30,709 nucleotides of DNA from CAZWRN01 sp964636275. Its GTDB lineage: Bacteria; Patescibacteriota; Microgenomatia; Daviesbacterales; UBA10151. Below the pieces are notes generated by a model. The model was not told the DNA's origin. It did no database searches and saw only the letters and a list, made by a program, of their open reading frames with translations. Location of the stretch: assembly GCA_964636275.1 (NCBI GenBank), contig CAZWRN010000016.1:1-30709 (forward strand), read 5' to 3'. A program made the translations under genes and the position numbers. This document shows, in pieces, positions 1 to 6,991 of this stretch; position 1 is the stretch's first letter; the number at the start of each line of letters is the position of its first letter.

Positions 1-52
1 TCTCTTCAATATCCCAATTGTAAGTCTTGGCTAAGTTTGCTACCGTGATGAT

Positions 53-724
53 ATGCCCAAAAAGAAAGCTAATGCCGATAAAAAAATTTACCTTGTGATT
101 GGTATTTTGGGGCTAGTGATCTTTGGACTTTTGATCTATCGGGCTTTTAGCTACCAGCAATCTACTGTCCAAATGTCACCAGCGCCTGCACCATCTGTCA
201 TAGCTCAGGTAGTTTTTAAATGCCAGGATAAAAAAACTATCAATGCGACTTTCTACAGTGACAAAGTTGCACTCAAACTCAGTGACGGTCGAGATCTGAT
301 GGTTCCGCAAGCGGTATCAGCCGATGGTGCCCGATATGCCAACTCCGATGAAAGCTTTGTTTTCTGGAACAAAGGGAATACCGCCTTTGTCCAGGAGGGC
401 CAGGCGACTACTTTTGCTGATTGTAAAGAAGCTCCAGCTGCCAGTCTGGCACCTACCAAAGGAGATGTCACCATCAAAGGCCAGATTGTGTGTCTGCCTC
501 ATAAAAATCAGTCTGGCCCCCAGACTATGGAATGTGCCTATGGACTCCAAGCTGCCAATGGACAATATTATGGACTAAGTGATAAAGATCCTCAGTATCA
601 AAACATCTCTGCAGCTGCAATGAATACGCCGGTGGAAGTCTCAGGATCGATCTCTCTGACAGGGGATAGTAAATATGACACCATCGGGACTATCTTTGTC
701 TCACTGGTCACACCAGTCAACTAA
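53..724 (+). CDS. Membrane-anchored MliC-like (C-type lysozyme inhibitor) protein with extra C-terminal domain
   Basis: The N-terminus is lysine-rich and followed by one hydrophobic helix (about residues 11-32), so the rest should lie outside the membrane. Residues ~50-125 match the MliC/PliC fold: a first Cys (57), the pattern VALKLSDG, the signature SADGARYANSDESFVFWNKG, and a closing Cys (124) that would pair with Cys57 as in MliC. Proteins of this family block C-type lysozyme in the periplasm or at the surface. Residues ~137-223 form a second beta-rich domain with two Cys (147, 160) that I do not recognise; an OB-like fold is possible. The start at 53 gives the expected basic residues before the helix. 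A weak TTGTAA (18-23), 17-bp spacer and TACCGT (41-46) would make the transcript almost leaderless. The stop overlaps the convergent acetyltransferase by 8 bp. The domain call is firm; actual inhibition of lysozyme is inferred. Confidence 0.8.
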   Translation: MPKKKANADKKIYLVIGILGLVIFGLLIYRAFSYQQSTVQMSPAPAPSVIAQVVFKCQDKKTINATFYSDKVALKLSDGRDLMVPQAVSADGARYANSDESFVFWNKGNTAFVQEGQATTFADCKEAPAASLAPTKGDVTIKGQIVCLPHKNQSGPQTMECAYGLQAANGQYYGLSDKDPQYQNISAAAMNTPVEVSGSISLTGDSKYDTIGTIFVSLVTPVN

Positions 725-1244
725 TATACTCTTTGTGTTTGCCGCGAATATCATAGTGCCCGATCAGAGTTTGATAAGTATCATCAGGTTCAATTCTTTT
801 GATGATCCGGGCGGGAACTTCTCCCACCAGGGTATATGGCGGGACATCTTTGGTGACCACCGCCCCAGCTGCTACTACACTGCCTTGTCCGACTGTAACT
901 CCCGATAAGATAGTGGCACCAGCTCCAATCCAGACATCTTTTTCAATGGTAATTGGCTGGTCATAGTGTTTGCGGATACCGGTGGAAGGGTTGATATGTG
1001 GTTCGTTGTTGGAGGTGATGATCATCGCCCGAAAACCGATTGAAACGTTGTCTTTGATCGTGATCTTCTCCTCGGCGACAAAAATACATTGCTGATTGAT
1101 AAAGACGTTGTTGCCGATAACGATATTTTCTGGTCTGAAGAATTTGGAAAACGTTACAAAATGGCAATTTTTACCGCAAGCTCCCAGCTGCTTACTGACA
1201 AATTTATCATAGCACCAGCTGAAAAATCGACGTAACTGCTTCAT
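717..1244 (-). CDS. Hexapeptide-repeat acyltransferase (maltose/galactoside O-acetyltransferase-like)
   Basis: This 175-residue protein belongs to the left-handed beta-helix acyltransferases, which move an acetyl group from acetyl-CoA to a sugar hydroxyl or amino group. Isoleucine/valine-rich hexapeptides run through it (IVIGNNVFINQQC, KDVWIGAGATILSGVTVGQG, SVVAAGAVVTKDVPP) and the C-terminus ends in the family's typical VGEVPARIIKRI. The His in NNEPHINP is placed like the catalytic His of LacA-type enzymes. The substrate cannot be told; a cell-surface glycan is likely. It is a single gene, convergent with the MliC-like gene and divergent from the TMEM175-like gene. Confidence 0.87.
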   Translation of the reverse strand: MKQLRRFFSWCYDKFVSKQLGACGKNCHFVTFSKFFRPENIVIGNNVFINQQCIFVAEEKITIKDNVSIGFRAMIITSNNEPHINPSTGIRKHYDQPITIEKDVWIGAGATILSGVTVGQGSVVAAGAVVTKDVPPYTLVGEVPARIIKRIEPDDTYQTLIGHYDIRGKHKEYIS

Positions 1245-1255
1245 TTGGAGTGCTC

Positions 1256-1283
1256 AATATAACATAAATTGGATGACTGTCAA
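1256..1283 (-). promoter_or_regulatory. Sigma70-type promoter for the acetyltransferase
   Basis: On the minus strand TTGACA (1278-1283) is followed after 16 bp by TATATT (1256-1261). The predicted start is near 1249, leaving a leader of only about 5 nt before the ATG at 1244. Confidence 0.6.
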
Positions 1284-1324
1284 AATACTTAAAGGTAAGA
1301 GATATGTAATAACAAATTGTCTCG

Positions 1325-2035
1325 TTGTCAAACTGGTCGGAGTTGGTTACAGTTAAAAAAGTGGATAATACTGAAACCAAAAAGATCGAGCAAAAGATCC
1401 GGACCCTGATAGATGGCGATCGGATCATCAATTTTTCCGATGCAGTGTTTGCTTTTGCAGCTACCCTCTTGGTATTAAAAATCGATCTCCCGCAAATTCC
1501 GCCTGAACTTTTAAGTAGCAATTTTACCGGTGAACTGCTCAAACTCTGGCCCGCATATGCGGCCAACTTTGTCAGCTTTTTAATCATCGCTTACTACTGG
1601 CGGGTACACCATAAACTGTTTATCTTGATTAAACGCTATGACAATGTGGTGATCTGGCTAAATATTTTAATTTTGATCTTTGTCTCTTTTATGCCATTTC
1701 CGATCGATCTGTTTGGAAATTATCCAACTGTTATCCCCGTAGTTATTTTCTACACTTTAAGCATTTCTATTGTAGGATTGTTACTGCTTGGTTTGTGGAT
1801 TTATGCTTCAGTGAATCACCGACTGGTTGATAAAAATTTGTCAGCTAAAGCGATCACCTATCACACACTTAGTAACGTCATTGCACCATCAGTTTTTTTG
1901 CTATCTATTCCACTGATTATGATTGACCATGTTTTGGCAAAATTTTCCTGGTTAATGGTGATTGTTTTACTACTCGTTTTAAACGCCTTGTTTAAATTTC
2001 ATCACACCGAGCAGAATGATCCCAGTCCGGAGTAG
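1325..2035 (+). CDS. TMEM175/DUF1211 family integral membrane protein, putative potassium channel
   Basis: The first helix carries the family hallmark RIINFSDAVFAFAATLLVLKI (FSDAVFA...TLLVL), which lines the ion path in TMEM175-type K+ channels. Six hydrophobic helices can be followed, the usual number for one bacterial TMEM175 unit, and bacterial members tetramerise. The charged tail HHTEQNDPSPE should be cytoplasmic. The start is uncertain: there is no in-frame ATG, and the candidates are TTG at 1325, TTG at 1343 and GTG at 1361. None has a convincing Shine-Dalgarno or -10 at leaderless distance; all keep the first helix intact. Family assignment is strong; potassium selectivity is inferred from characterised homologues. 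Confidence 0.85.
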   Translation: MSNWSELVTVKKVDNTETKKIEQKIRTLIDGDRIINFSDAVFAFAATLLVLKIDLPQIPPELLSSNFTGELLKLWPAYAANFVSFLIIAYYWRVHHKLFILIKRYDNVVIWLNILILIFVSFMPFPIDLFGNYPTVIPVVIFYTLSISIVGLLLLGLWIYASVNHRLVDKNLSAKAITYHTLSNVIAPSVFLLSIPLIMIDHVLAKFSWLMVIVLLLVLNALFKFHHTEQNDPSPE

Positions 2036-2064
2036 TAAGAGTTAGTAGCTAGTAGTTAGCATTT
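2033..2064 (+). repeat. Quasi-tandem repeat starting at the stop codon of the TMEM175-like gene
   Basis: Variants of GTTAGTAGCTA follow each other directly after, and including, the TAG stop codon. It is one of several unrelated low-complexity tracts placed right behind genes in this window. Confidence 0.6.
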
Positions 2065-2100
2065 TTGGAGGGAAGCTGGCGAGATTTGGCTCTTGATTTA

Positions 2101-3561
2101 TCAATCAATGAAAGTCAGCGCGGTGCCTTTTTTATTGGCTCGACCGGTCCGGCCGATTCGGTGAATATAATCTTCGTAAGACTCTGGTAGTTCATAATTG
2201 ATCACATGAGTGACATTATCGATATCAAGTCCCCGCGAAGCCACATCGGTAGCCAGTAAAATACTGATCTCATCTCTTTTAAAGCTCTCCAATACCCGGC
2301 GTCTGGCTCCCTGATTTTTATTACCATGCAAAGCGCCGACTTTAAAACCACGAGTTTCCAGCTCTTTATGTAAATTATCAACTCCGTGTTTGGTACGGCC
2401 AAAGATCAGCACTTTATCAAATCCATCCGAGATCAACAGATCGTGCAGCTGATCGACTTTTTTGTCCCGGCTGATAGTTTTGACGATATCCTGGTCAATA
2501 TTGTGGGAAGATTCCTGTTTTTTGACCGATACAGTGATCGGATCTTTAACAAACCGGCGTAAAATATCGTTGATTTTGGGGGATAAAGTAGCTGAGAAAA
2601 ATAGTGATTGTCTTTTTTCCGGCAAGTAGGAGATAAAAAATTTAATATCTTCAATAAAGCCGATATCAACCATCAGATCGACTTCATCCAGCACAAAGAT
2701 CGAAAATTCATCCAAATGCACGATATCTTTGTTGATCAGATCTTTCAATCGGCCTGGAGTAGCGATGATCACATGGGGATTGCGTCTGACTTCAAAGATC
2801 TGTTTATTCATGCTAGAGCCGCCGGTAATCAAAGCTGAATACACCCTCAATCCCTGAGCTAAACTGCGAAATTCAGCATTGATCTGGACAGCCAGCTCTC
2901 TGGTCGGGGCTAAAATAATCGCTTTTTGGTCACGATTTTTAAATATATTGTTGATCATCGGGATCAAAAAAGCCGCCGTCTTGCCGGTTCCGGTATTAGC
3001 CAGCCCGATCACATCTTTACCTTCCAGAATAGGTAAAATAGCCTGATCCTGGATTGGAGTAGGAGCAGTATAGCCACGGGATAAAATATTTTCTTTGACC
3101 GGATTGGTCAGAGGTAGTTCGCTAAACAGCTGTCTGGGAGTATAAACACTCTCTTCGACCGGTGTAGCTTTACGAACAAAAGCGTTGATATCGCTGAAAA
3201 ATTTTATTTTTCGGCCTTGAGGGCGACTGAAACCTCGGTTTTGACCAAATCCACCCCGAGACTGAAACGCTCCGCCACCGCCTCTAAAACGGTTTTGTGA
3301 GGAGAAGCCGCCTTGTCGATTGGTTGAATTGCTGCCTCCATATTGCGGTTTGGCAAAGTAACCACTGCCTGAATTGCGTGGTGCATTGTTTGGTTTGTGA
3401 GAGACAAAATTTGGTTTGTTGGTTGGTCTGGAACGCGAAAAACCAGCAGATGAGCTATTTCCTCTAAATCCACCCGGAGCTGTTGGGCGACTAACACCAA
3501 AACCAGATCTCCCTGAAGAGCCGGTACGTGATCTACTAGAATATTTATTGTTGTTATACAT
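2101..3561 (-). CDS. DEAD-box ATP-dependent RNA helicase with RG-rich N-terminal tail and DEVD motif II
   Basis: RNA helicase that unwinds short duplexes using ATP, probably in ribosome assembly or RNA turnover. Residues 1-~120 are a disordered Gly/Arg/Ser/Asn/Phe-rich tail with RGG-like steps. The two RecA domains follow: Q motif around TAPTPIQDQ, Walker A ANTGTGKT (188-195), PTRELA, TGG, TPGRL, motif II DEVD (292-295) in place of DEAD, SAT (323-325), ATDVASRGLDI and HRIGRTGR (467-474). The protein stops 12 residues after motif VI, so the usual C-terminal tail is missing and the low-complexity RNA-binding tail is at the front instead. The start is the ATG at 3561. No good Shine-Dalgarno lies at normal spacing, and the gene has a ~300-nt structured leader, unlike its neighbours. 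Confidence 0.93.
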   Translation of the reverse strand: MYNNNKYSSRSRTGSSGRSGFGVSRPTAPGGFRGNSSSAGFSRSRPTNKPNFVSHKPNNAPRNSGSGYFAKPQYGGSNSTNRQGGFSSQNRFRGGGGAFQSRGGFGQNRGFSRPQGRKIKFFSDINAFVRKATPVEESVYTPRQLFSELPLTNPVKENILSRGYTAPTPIQDQAILPILEGKDVIGLANTGTGKTAAFLIPMINNIFKNRDQKAIILAPTRELAVQINAEFRSLAQGLRVYSALITGGSSMNKQIFEVRRNPHVIIATPGRLKDLINKDIVHLDEFSIFVLDEVDLMVDIGFIEDIKFFISYLPEKRQSLFFSATLSPKINDILRRFVKDPITVSVKKQESSHNIDQDIVKTISRDKKVDQLHDLLISDGFDKVLIFGRTKHGVDNLHKELETRGFKVGALHGNKNQGARRRVLESFKRDEISILLATDVASRGLDIDNVTHVINYELPESYEDYIHRIGRTGRANKKGTALTFID

Positions 3562-3865
3562 AGTTTAAATTTGGACTTCTTTGTCCTGCCAAAAAGGAGG
3601 AACAAAGAAGCTATATTATTCATTTATAACTTTTCATCCAGTTTAATCCTGGAAAAAGTTAATAGTTCGCATAAGCGGACTAAGTTATTGAGAAATTTGA
3701 AATCTGATACGAAGAATCGATAAACAGATGAACAATGAAGCCATTGTCAAAATGTTATCCCGCGAATATTTCGCCAATTTGCCTCTTTTTGCAAATTAAT
3801 AAAGGGAGAAAAAACTTGAAAAGCTTCTAGATATAATGCAAAGCATCTATCATTCTTAATTAACT
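3562..3865 (-). promoter_or_regulatory. Long structured 5' leader of the DEAD-box helicase mRNA
   Basis: The promoter at 3872-3900 predicts a start near 3865, about 300 nt before the helicase ATG. The leader holds several inverted repeats: AATTTGC/GCAAATT (3776-3782 with 3791-3797), GCGAA/TTCGC (3762-3774), AGTTCGC/GCGGACT (3664-3681, one G-T pair), a two-part stem at 3628-3660 (AACTTTT and TCCAG arms), and a 9-bp perfect stem CTTCTTTGT/ACAAAGAAG (3576-3610) about 15 nt from the ATG. Cold-shock helicase genes of other bacteria have long leaders that control them by temperature or autoregulation; a similar role here is inferred. No gene is seen in this stretch. Confidence 0.55.
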
Positions 3866-3871
3866 TCCATA

Positions 3872-3900
3872 ATTATAGCAGATAACCTGGAAGAAAGCAA
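3872..3900 (-). promoter_or_regulatory. Extended -10 promoter of the helicase gene
   Basis: On the minus strand: TTGCTT (3895-3900), a 17-bp spacer ending in TGC, and a perfect TATAAT (3872-3877). Confidence 0.7.
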
Positions 3901-3931
3901 ATAAATAACACTTAATAAGAAATACAGAAAA

Positions 3932-3990
3932 CGGAGGACAGAAAAAAGATCTGGAAGACAGAAGACTGAAGAATGATGACAGAAGACTGA
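3932..3990 (+). repeat. Quasi-repeat of GACAGAAGACTGA units
   Basis: GACAGAAGACTGA occurs at 3957-3969 and 3978-3990 with degraded copies upstream (GGAGGACAGA, GATCTGGAAGACA). It lies between the divergent helicase and Rsm22-like promoters, just upstream of the latter's -10. Confidence 0.6.
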
Positions 3991-4002
3991 CGGCTGGTAA
4001 GG

Positions 4003-4008
4003 TATAAT
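4003..4008 (+). promoter_or_regulatory. -10 box predicting a leaderless transcript for the Rsm22-like gene
   Basis: A perfect TATAAT places the transcription start exactly on the A of the ATG at 4015. No clear -35 is visible; the GACAGAAGACTGA repeat occupies that position. Confidence 0.55.
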
Positions 4009-4014
4009 ACCGGC

Positions 4015-5025
4015 ATGCCGACTTTTATTAATTTACCTGAGACTATTCAGCAGTCTATTACCAATATACTCAGCCAGCCGGAAAATACCGCCTGGTTGTC
4101 TCGCACTACCCAGCTGCATCAGAAATATACCGCAGGCAAAAAGCATCCGCTGGAGAGTTTTGTGGCTGATTTTACTGATATTGCGGCGTATTTAGCTCTC
4201 CGAGTCCCTGCTACGTATGCTCAAATCACCGGTGCATTATTGCAAATCAAACAGGTCATGCCAGAGTGGCAACCGACCTCAGTCCTGGATTTAGGCTCTG
4301 GACCAGGAACTGGTATTTGGGCAGCCCATCAGGTCTGGCCAAGTATAACTACCGGTAATGCCAAAGACGAACAGCTCTATTTTCTGACTGTGGGGCAGCA
4401 GATCTTACAGGAAGCCCAAATACCGGTTGAAGTCAGCTGGCAGCAGGAAAGTCTGCGCTCGGATTTTGGCAGTAAAAATCAAAAGTACGATCTGGTGATT
4501 ATCTCCAGTCTTCTAAATGAGCTGGAAGAGCCGATTCGCAAAAAAGTGCTGGATCGCGCCTTTAGCCAGTGCAGTGGGATGGTAGTGATCGTTGAACCAG
4601 GTACACCCCAAGGCTACGCTGTGATCGCTACAGTTTATAAACAGTTTGATTTTCCTCATTTTCTGATCGCACCCTATATCGAAAATACCTTTGTTGAGCC
4701 TAAAGATGGCTGGCTGCATTTCCCCCAGCGGTTTATTCGTCCAGAATTTTTACGTCGGGTCAGGCAGCAGATGAGGGAAAGCAGCTTGATGGCATCCGAC
4801 TGGGAAGAGGCTAAATATTCTTATATAGCGATTGGTAAATACCAGACGCAAAAACCGGGTTGGGGGAGGGTAGTATCTCCGGTCAAAAAGCAAAAAGCCT
4901 GGTTTGATCTGAGTATACTAACCGCAATGGGAATTCAGAAGTTACAGGTTTTTAAACGCGACAAAGACAAGTATAACTTTGTTAAAAAACTCTCCTGGGG
5001 AGAGTTAGTCAAAGAAAAATTATAA
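4015..5025 (+). CDS. Rsm22/METTL17-like SAM-dependent methyltransferase lacking the Fe-S cysteines
   Basis: Rsm22-family proteins are methyltransferase-like factors of the small ribosomal subunit. The SAM-binding motif is SVLDLGSGPGTGIWAA (DLGSGPGTG, 92-100), followed by KYDLVIISSLLNELE and the family signature VVIVEPGTPQGYAVI (EPGTPQG, 194-200). In most members the next segment reads APCPH...CPL...DWCHF and its cysteines hold a 4Fe-4S cluster. Here it is APYIENTF (219-226) and DGWLHF (231-236): each Cys is replaced, and the whole protein has one Cys. The conserved HFPQRF...R stretch is kept. The gene is a single unit with a leaderless promoter, and its last codons (TTA TAA) already lie inside the inverted-repeat element that follows. 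Confidence 0.8.
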   Translation: MPTFINLPETIQQSITNILSQPENTAWLSRTTQLHQKYTAGKKHPLESFVADFTDIAAYLALRVPATYAQITGALLQIKQVMPEWQPTSVLDLGSGPGTGIWAAHQVWPSITTGNAKDEQLYFLTVGQQILQEAQIPVEVSWQQESLRSDFGSKNQKYDLVIISSLLNELEEPIRKKVLDRAFSQCSGMVVIVEPGTPQGYAVIATVYKQFDFPHFLIAPYIENTFVEPKDGWLHFPQRFIRPEFLRRVRQQMRESSLMASDWEEAKYSYIAIGKYQTQKPGWGRVVSPVKKQKAWFDLSILTAMGIQKLQVFKRDKDKYNFVKKLSWGELVKEKL

Positions 5026-5093
5026 AGTATAAAATATAAATTATAAAACTTAGACTTTGGGAGTTGGGTTTTATCCTTTATCCTTTATAATTT
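5017..5093. repeat. Gene-less inverted-repeat element, family 1, copy A
   Basis: Outer arms AAATTATAAAG (5017-5027) and CTTTATAATTT (5083-5093) are perfect complements, and inner arms ATAAAAC (5043-5049) and GTTTTAT (5068-5074) also pair. The arms are filled with variants of GGATAAA and TTATAAA. The element supplies the stop codon of the Rsm22-like gene. The same arm sequence flanks the four-helix-bundle gene at 12547-13095 and recurs at 16043-16112. Confidence 0.75.
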
Positions 5094-5112
5094 ATAATTT
5101 TCATAATTCTTC

Positions 5113-5141
5113 TTTACAACTCTATATATATGTAGTACTCT
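5113..5141 (+). promoter_or_regulatory. Promoter of the zinc-ribbon gene, leaderless geometry
   Basis: TTTACA (5113-5118), 17-bp spacer, TACTCT (5136-5141); the predicted start is 1 nt before the ATG at 5149. Confidence 0.5.
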
Positions 5142-5148
5142 AACTTTC

Positions 5149-5700
5149 ATGTCTGAAGAAATGTGTCCTAAATGCGGCTCCAAACTAGATCCGATCACTG
5201 AAACCCCGACCGGTCGTAAACTGCAACGCTGCTCCAACGGCTTCTGGAATCCAGAAACTAAAAAAAATGAAGGCTGTGATTATGTCAAATGGCTCCAGGT
5301 AGAGCCACAAACTCTGGATGAAAAATGTCCTAAATGTGGCAACCCGCTAGTTTTACAGGTGACACGTTTTGGTAAAAAGATGAAAAAATGCTCAACTGGA
5401 GGCTGGGATGCCACCGAAAAGAAGGCGACTGGCTGTGATTATGTTGAATGGATTAATGGCAGTACCGAGCCTTTGGATATCGATTGCCCTGAATGCGGCA
5501 ATAAACTAGTTCTTTTTACTACCAACGCTGGTAAAAAGATGGAAAAATGCTCCACAGCTGGCTGGGACAGTAAAGCCCGCAAAGCCACTGGTTGTACCTA
5601 TGTCCGCTGGCTCAAGCCAGGTGAAGAGCCAGTTTCTAGCGCCGGTGAAGAGTTTCTCCCACCGCCTCCTGACGACAAAGACGCCCCTGCAGAAGAATAA
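5149..5700 (+). CDS. Stand-alone triple topoisomerase-I-type zinc-ribbon protein
   Basis: The 183-residue protein is three copies of the C4 zinc ribbon found at the C-terminus of bacterial DNA topoisomerase I: CPxCG...GKKxxxCSxxGWD...GCxYVxW. The cysteine sets are 6/9/28/43, 60/63/81/96 and 113/116/134/149. In topoisomerase I these ribbons bind single-stranded DNA and contact RNA polymerase. No catalytic topoisomerase domain is fused, and the reading frame begins with the first ribbon, so this is a free-standing protein rather than a fragment. The tail (about 157-183) is acidic and proline-rich. A single-stranded nucleic acid binding role is inferred. It is a single leaderless gene between the family-1 repeat copy A and an unknown gene. 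Confidence 0.85.
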   Translation: MSEEMCPKCGSKLDPITETPTGRKLQRCSNGFWNPETKKNEGCDYVKWLQVEPQTLDEKCPKCGNPLVLQVTRFGKKMKKCSTGGWDATEKKATGCDYVEWINGSTEPLDIDCPECGNKLVLFTTNAGKKMEKCSTAGWDSKARKATGCTYVRWLKPGEEPVSSAGEEFLPPPPDDKDAPAEE

Positions 5701-5713
5701 GCTGATAAAAATA

Positions 5714-5742
5714 TTGTTATAAATACCCCATAGTTGTATAAT
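5714..5742 (+). promoter_or_regulatory. Promoter of the 5751 gene, leaderless geometry
   Basis: TTGTTA (5714-5719), 17-bp spacer, perfect TATAAT (5737-5742); the predicted start is 2 nt before the ATG at 5751. Confidence 0.65.
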
Positions 5743-5750
5743 TCTGGCTT

Positions 5751-6290
5751 ATGAAAAGTTACGAGTTATTTGATCCAGAGATAGATATTGAACCCACTGA
5801 GCGGGACCTAAAAAAAATAGCCAGAGGTTGTGTTATGAGGTCATTTAAATCGGCTTTTGGTTGCTCTGCCACCGAAGAAGAATGGGACTACCGTTTGGCC
5901 CAAACAGATCGACTGAGGTCTACATCTGGCAAATGGCGATTATTAGATGAAAAAGATCCGCTTAAAAAACAGTTAATAGAAGCTGAATATCTGACTGAAA
6001 TATATAATTTATTGACCCTGATAACCGAATTTCGTAACCATTCAACTCCTCTGGGTCAAGCTTTATCGGATCATCAAGCACTTTTTATATCTGGAAATGG
6101 TCATCTGGTAAAGACATTTTTGGACCAAGGCCGGAAAGTACTTTTAGCCATGCCCCACCATATCATGCATATTGGCCGAAATTCCGAAACTGGATTAATT
6201 CGCAGTTTAAGCGATCTTAGCCATCGCCAAGTAAACTTAAACCCGCTCTCAGCACGGAGAGATATGCTGGTTTTTACTCCGCTTAGATAA
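5751..6290 (+). CDS. Uncharacterised 179-residue protein
   Basis: I do not recognise this protein. It has no signal peptide or membrane segment. The N-terminal half is charged and probably helical, with an aromatic/acidic patch (ATEEEWDYRLAQTDRLRS); the second half has hydrophobic strands (HQALFISGNGHLVKTFLDQG, KVLLAMPHHIMHIGR) that could form an alpha/beta core. The clustered histidines in MPHHIMHIG may bind a metal. A good promoter (5714-5742) and a normal length support a real gene. It converges on the small membrane protein gene with a 2-bp gap. Confidence 0.7.
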   Translation: MKSYELFDPEIDIEPTERDLKKIARGCVMRSFKSAFGCSATEEEWDYRLAQTDRLRSTSGKWRLLDEKDPLKKQLIEAEYLTEIYNLLTLITEFRNHSTPLGQALSDHQALFISGNGHLVKTFLDQGRKVLLAMPHHIMHIGRNSETGLIRSLSDLSHRQVNLNPLSARRDMLVFTPLR

Positions 6291-6292
6291 AT

Positions 6293-6634
6293 CTAAAATT
6301 TTAAGAAATGCCTGATTGTCGTCCCCAGCCACAAGACTACAATAGTACCGCTTAAAGCGATAAACAGCATTTTTGAACCCGTGATAAAAGTTGCTAAAAT
6401 TAGAACGATAGCGATGGACCCCAATACACTGGCAAAGCTAATCCAGCCAGACTGAGTGCCTGGCTTGTAACTACTCAAAGCACACATCCCTATTCCCAGT
6501 AGCATTAAGACTGCTGTCGCCCAGCGGTAGGAAGTAATCATCGGAAATTTATAGCCACTGACCATTAAATAAGAAAATGCCATGACTATCACGCTCAAAA
6601 ACGTGGTCAAACCATCTTTCCATGTCATATTCAT
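6293..6634 (-). CDS. Small four-helix integral membrane protein, unknown function
   Basis: The 113 residues contain four hydrophobic stretches (about 9-27, 37-53, 66-85, 88-105) joined by short loops, with a basic C-terminus (IRHFLKF). No catalytic or ion-binding motif is evident. Unlike most genes here it has a Shine-Dalgarno sequence (GAAGGTG, about 6 nt before the ATG), so it is probably translated from a leadered mRNA, perhaps together with the upstream 64-residue ORF. Confidence 0.7.
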   Translation of the reverse strand: MNMTWKDGLTTFLSVIVMAFSYLMVSGYKFPMITSYRWATAVLMLLGIGMCALSSYKPGTQSGWISFASVLGSIAIVLILATFITGSKMLFIALSGTIVVLWLGTTIRHFLKF

Positions 6635-6654
6635 CTGTCACCTTCTTTCCTCAA

Positions 6655-6704
6655 TCTAGTATTTTGTATCTTGTAACTTGTATTTTGTATCTTAAATCTT
6701 AATA
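6655..6704 (-). repeat. Quasi-repeat of AGATACAAAATAC units directly after a stop codon
   Basis: On the minus strand, units resembling AGATACAAAATACAAG repeat with small changes immediately after the TAG stop of the 64-residue ORF and before the next gene. Confidence 0.6.
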
Positions 6705-6899
6705 CTATTCTTCATCTTCACTCTGTAGATCCAAATCTTCTTCATCCTCTTCCCACTGCTGTGATGTGGATAGCGTCGGTGATGCTTTAACAGGATTGTG
6801 AAGTCGTCTGACATCTATGACCTGAAAAGAATGAGGGTGAAAATACCAGTAACATTTTTTAAAAAGCGGAGTATCAGATAAAGAATGATGATGATTCAT
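6705..6899 (-). CDS. Possible small protein with His-rich start and acidic tail
   Basis: A 64-residue reading frame with a histidine-rich start (MNHHHSL), an aromatic patch (CYWYFHPHSF) and a strongly acidic end (EEDEEDLDLQSEDEE). I do not recognise it. Two things favour a real gene: the stop codon is followed at once by a quasi-repeat, as for several real genes here, and it starts 42 bp from the symmetrical Crp/Fnr-type operator at 6942-6959, which could act in this direction as well. Against it, no clear Shine-Dalgarno is present and the minus-strand -10 (TAATCT, 6916-6921) is poor. Confidence 0.4.
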   Translation of the reverse strand: MNHHHSLSDTPLFKKCYWYFHPHSFQVIDVRRLHNPVKASPTLSTSQQWEEDEEDLDLQSEDEE

Positions 6900-6941
6900 A
6901 CTGCTCTCTGGCCGCAGATTACTACTGAATGGAGTATTTGT

Positions 6942-6985
6942 CAGTGATATAAATCACTGGAATGCCAATTTGCTCAGAGTAATAT
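6942..6985 (+). promoter_or_regulatory. Crp/Fnr-type operator 1 with class II promoter
   Basis: The perfect dyad CAGTGAT-ATAA-ATCACTG (6942-6959) is centred at 6950.5. A TAATAT -10 lies at 6980-6985, predicting a start at 6992, so the dyad is centred at -41.5. Spacing and sequence equal those of operator 2 at 7755; 22 bases around the dyad are identical in the two sites. Confidence 0.8.
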
Positions 6986-6991
6986 CAATCA

